A stretch of 64,000 nucleotides of DNA from contig NZ_CAKMTD010000001.1 of the NCBI RefSeq assembly GCF_928391935.1, positions 372,001 through 436,000 of the forward strand, given 5' to 3'. This document shows, one piece after another, positions 63,251-64,000 of this stretch. The stretch comes from Rothia nasimurium (GTDB lineage: Bacteria > Actinomycetota > Actinomycetes > Actinomycetales > Micrococcaceae). Positions within the stretch are counted from its first letter, which is position 1. Each line of letters starts with the position of its first letter. Below the pieces are notes generated by a model that worked only from the letters and a program-made list of their open reading frames with translations, did no database searches and had not been told where the DNA came from. The position numbers were made by a program, and so were the translations under genes.

Positions 63251-63946
63251 ATGACTTCTCAGATTCCTTGGACCGAGCTGCCCCGCGCCACCTTTGACCT
63301 TGAAACAACGGGTATTGACCCGAAGACTGCCCGTATCGTCACGGCTTCTTTGGTCTTGGTTTCTCCGGACGGCGAGGTCCTGCGGGCCGGGGAATGGCTG
63401 GCTGATCCTGGGATTGAGATTCCGGAGCAGGCTGCAGCTGTTCATGGGATTACCACCGAGTATGCCCGGGAGCACGGTAAGCCTGCGGCCCAGGTGGCCT
63501 ATGAGGTGGCGATGGCCCTGGGGGGCCTCTTTGCAGATGGGGTGCCGGTCATCGCTTTTAATGCGGCCTATGATTTTTCGGTCATGCACTATGAGCTGGC
63601 CCGCTACGGCTACCCGCCTCTGACCTGCTACCCGGTGCTTGACCCCCTGGTCATCAATAAGCATGTGCATAAGTTCAAGAAGGGCAAGCGCACCCTGGAG
63701 GTTCTGGCACATGAGTACAGCGTTGAGCTGGAAAACGCCCACACATCGAAGGACGACGCCCTGGCTGCTGAGCGCCTACTGACGGCTATGAGCTTTGAAT
63801 ACGAAGAGATCGAACAGCCTGCTACAGCCCTGCACGAGCAGCAGATTACCTGGGCTGCTGAGCAGGCAGCCGAGCTGCAGGACTATTTCAACCGCATTGG
63901 CAAGCAGGCGGACGTCAGCGGAGCCTGGCCGGTGCGCACCGACTAG
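63251..63946 (+). CDS. DEDDh 3'-5' exonuclease (DnaQ-like)
   Basis: This 231-residue protein has the exonuclease motifs FDLETTGIDP near residue 17 (DxE), NAAYDFSVMHYE near 108, and HTSKDDALAAERLL near 167 with the catalytic histidine and aspartate. It resembles the stand-alone DnaQ-like exonucleases of actinobacteria rather than the polymerase III epsilon subunit itself. The ATG at 63251 follows CGGGAGT. It is divergent from adnA, with the two starts 163 bp apart, so it adds a nuclease to the repair cluster. Confidence 0.92.
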   Translation: MTSQIPWTELPRATFDLETTGIDPKTARIVTASLVLVSPDGEVLRAGEWLADPGIEIPEQAAAVHGITTEYAREHGKPAAQVAYEVAMALGGLFADGVPVIAFNAAYDFSVMHYELARYGYPPLTCYPVLDPLVINKHVHKFKKGKRTLEVLAHEYSVELENAHTSKDDALAAERLLTAMSFEYEEIEQPATALHEQQITWAAEQAAELQDYFNRIGKQADVSGAWPVRTD

Positions 63947-64000
63947 CCCGCCCCCGTCCGGGCCAGCAGGGCAGGCTCACGGGCAGGACGGACGTGTGGG

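Overview
The window looks like chromosome from a high-GC actinobacterium of the Micrococcaceae, most likely Rothia or a close relative. This rests on gene content: a fused Kgd/OdhA 2-oxoglutarate dehydrogenase, SigH with an RsrA-type zinc anti-sigma factor, MtrA-MtrB-LpqB, AdnA-AdnB, the 24-residue ribosomal protein bL37, and frequent GTG starts and leaderless promoters. The genus is an inference that only a search could confirm. I see no phage, insertion sequence, CRISPR array or rRNA. Genes are dense, with hairpin terminators between convergent pairs.

Layout. 1-8.3 kb: a cut-off AAA ATPase diverges from the RNA helicase hrpA across a phased set of palindromes; then a HIT/metallo-beta-lactamase pair and a BCCT osmolyte transporter. 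8.4-11.8 kb: a zinc block, with a Zur-like regulator convergent with a ZnuA-ZnuC-ZnuB importer whose promoter is covered by a 23-bp palindrome. 11.9-14.3 kb: two paralogous CorC/HlyC membrane proteins. 14.8-19.6 kb: kgd, a small SGNH hydrolase and bL37. 19.7-25 kb: sigH-rsrA with an apparent SigH-type promoter, a DoxX protein, then aroA-rsgA-hisN. 25-34 kb (minus strand): mtrA-mtrB-lpqB, comF, hpf and secA. 33.8-38.7 kb: a sulfur/tRNA block (cysteine desulfurase, mnmA, chorismate mutase, a MetE-like protein) with trmL divergent. 38.8-44.2 kb: an HtrA-like protease, a TPM-domain protein followed by PspA, and uridine kinase. 44.5-44.8 kb: initiator tRNA-Met followed by what looks like a decayed second copy. 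44.9-55.9 kb: UPF0182 protein, PDZ/Lon-like protease, DUF2342 protein, DUF45 peptidase, uvrD2, nudC and a phosphotransferase. 55.9-63.9 kb: adnB, adnA and a DEDDh exonuclease. The order adnA-adnB...nudC-uvrD2...DUF2342-PDZ-UPF0182 matches conserved actinobacterial (mycobacterial) synteny.

How it fits together. Much of the window is conserved core machinery: envelope stress and secretion (MtrAB, HtrA, PspA, SecA), thiol stress (SigH/RsrA), zinc homeostasis, tRNA sulfur and ribose modification, and double-strand break processing. The less ordinary signals lie between genes or in altered active sites. They are the 40-bp phased palindromes at 257-348, a 78/79-bp duplication of the cysteine desulfurase tail, a tRNA-fMet-like remnant with its own terminator, a NudC lacking all zinc-ribbon cysteines, and an AT-rich scar at 53.4-53.6 kb. 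I do not see a clear-cut new multi-gene system; the phased palindrome/ATPase pair and the tRNA-like element are the best candidates for something undescribed.
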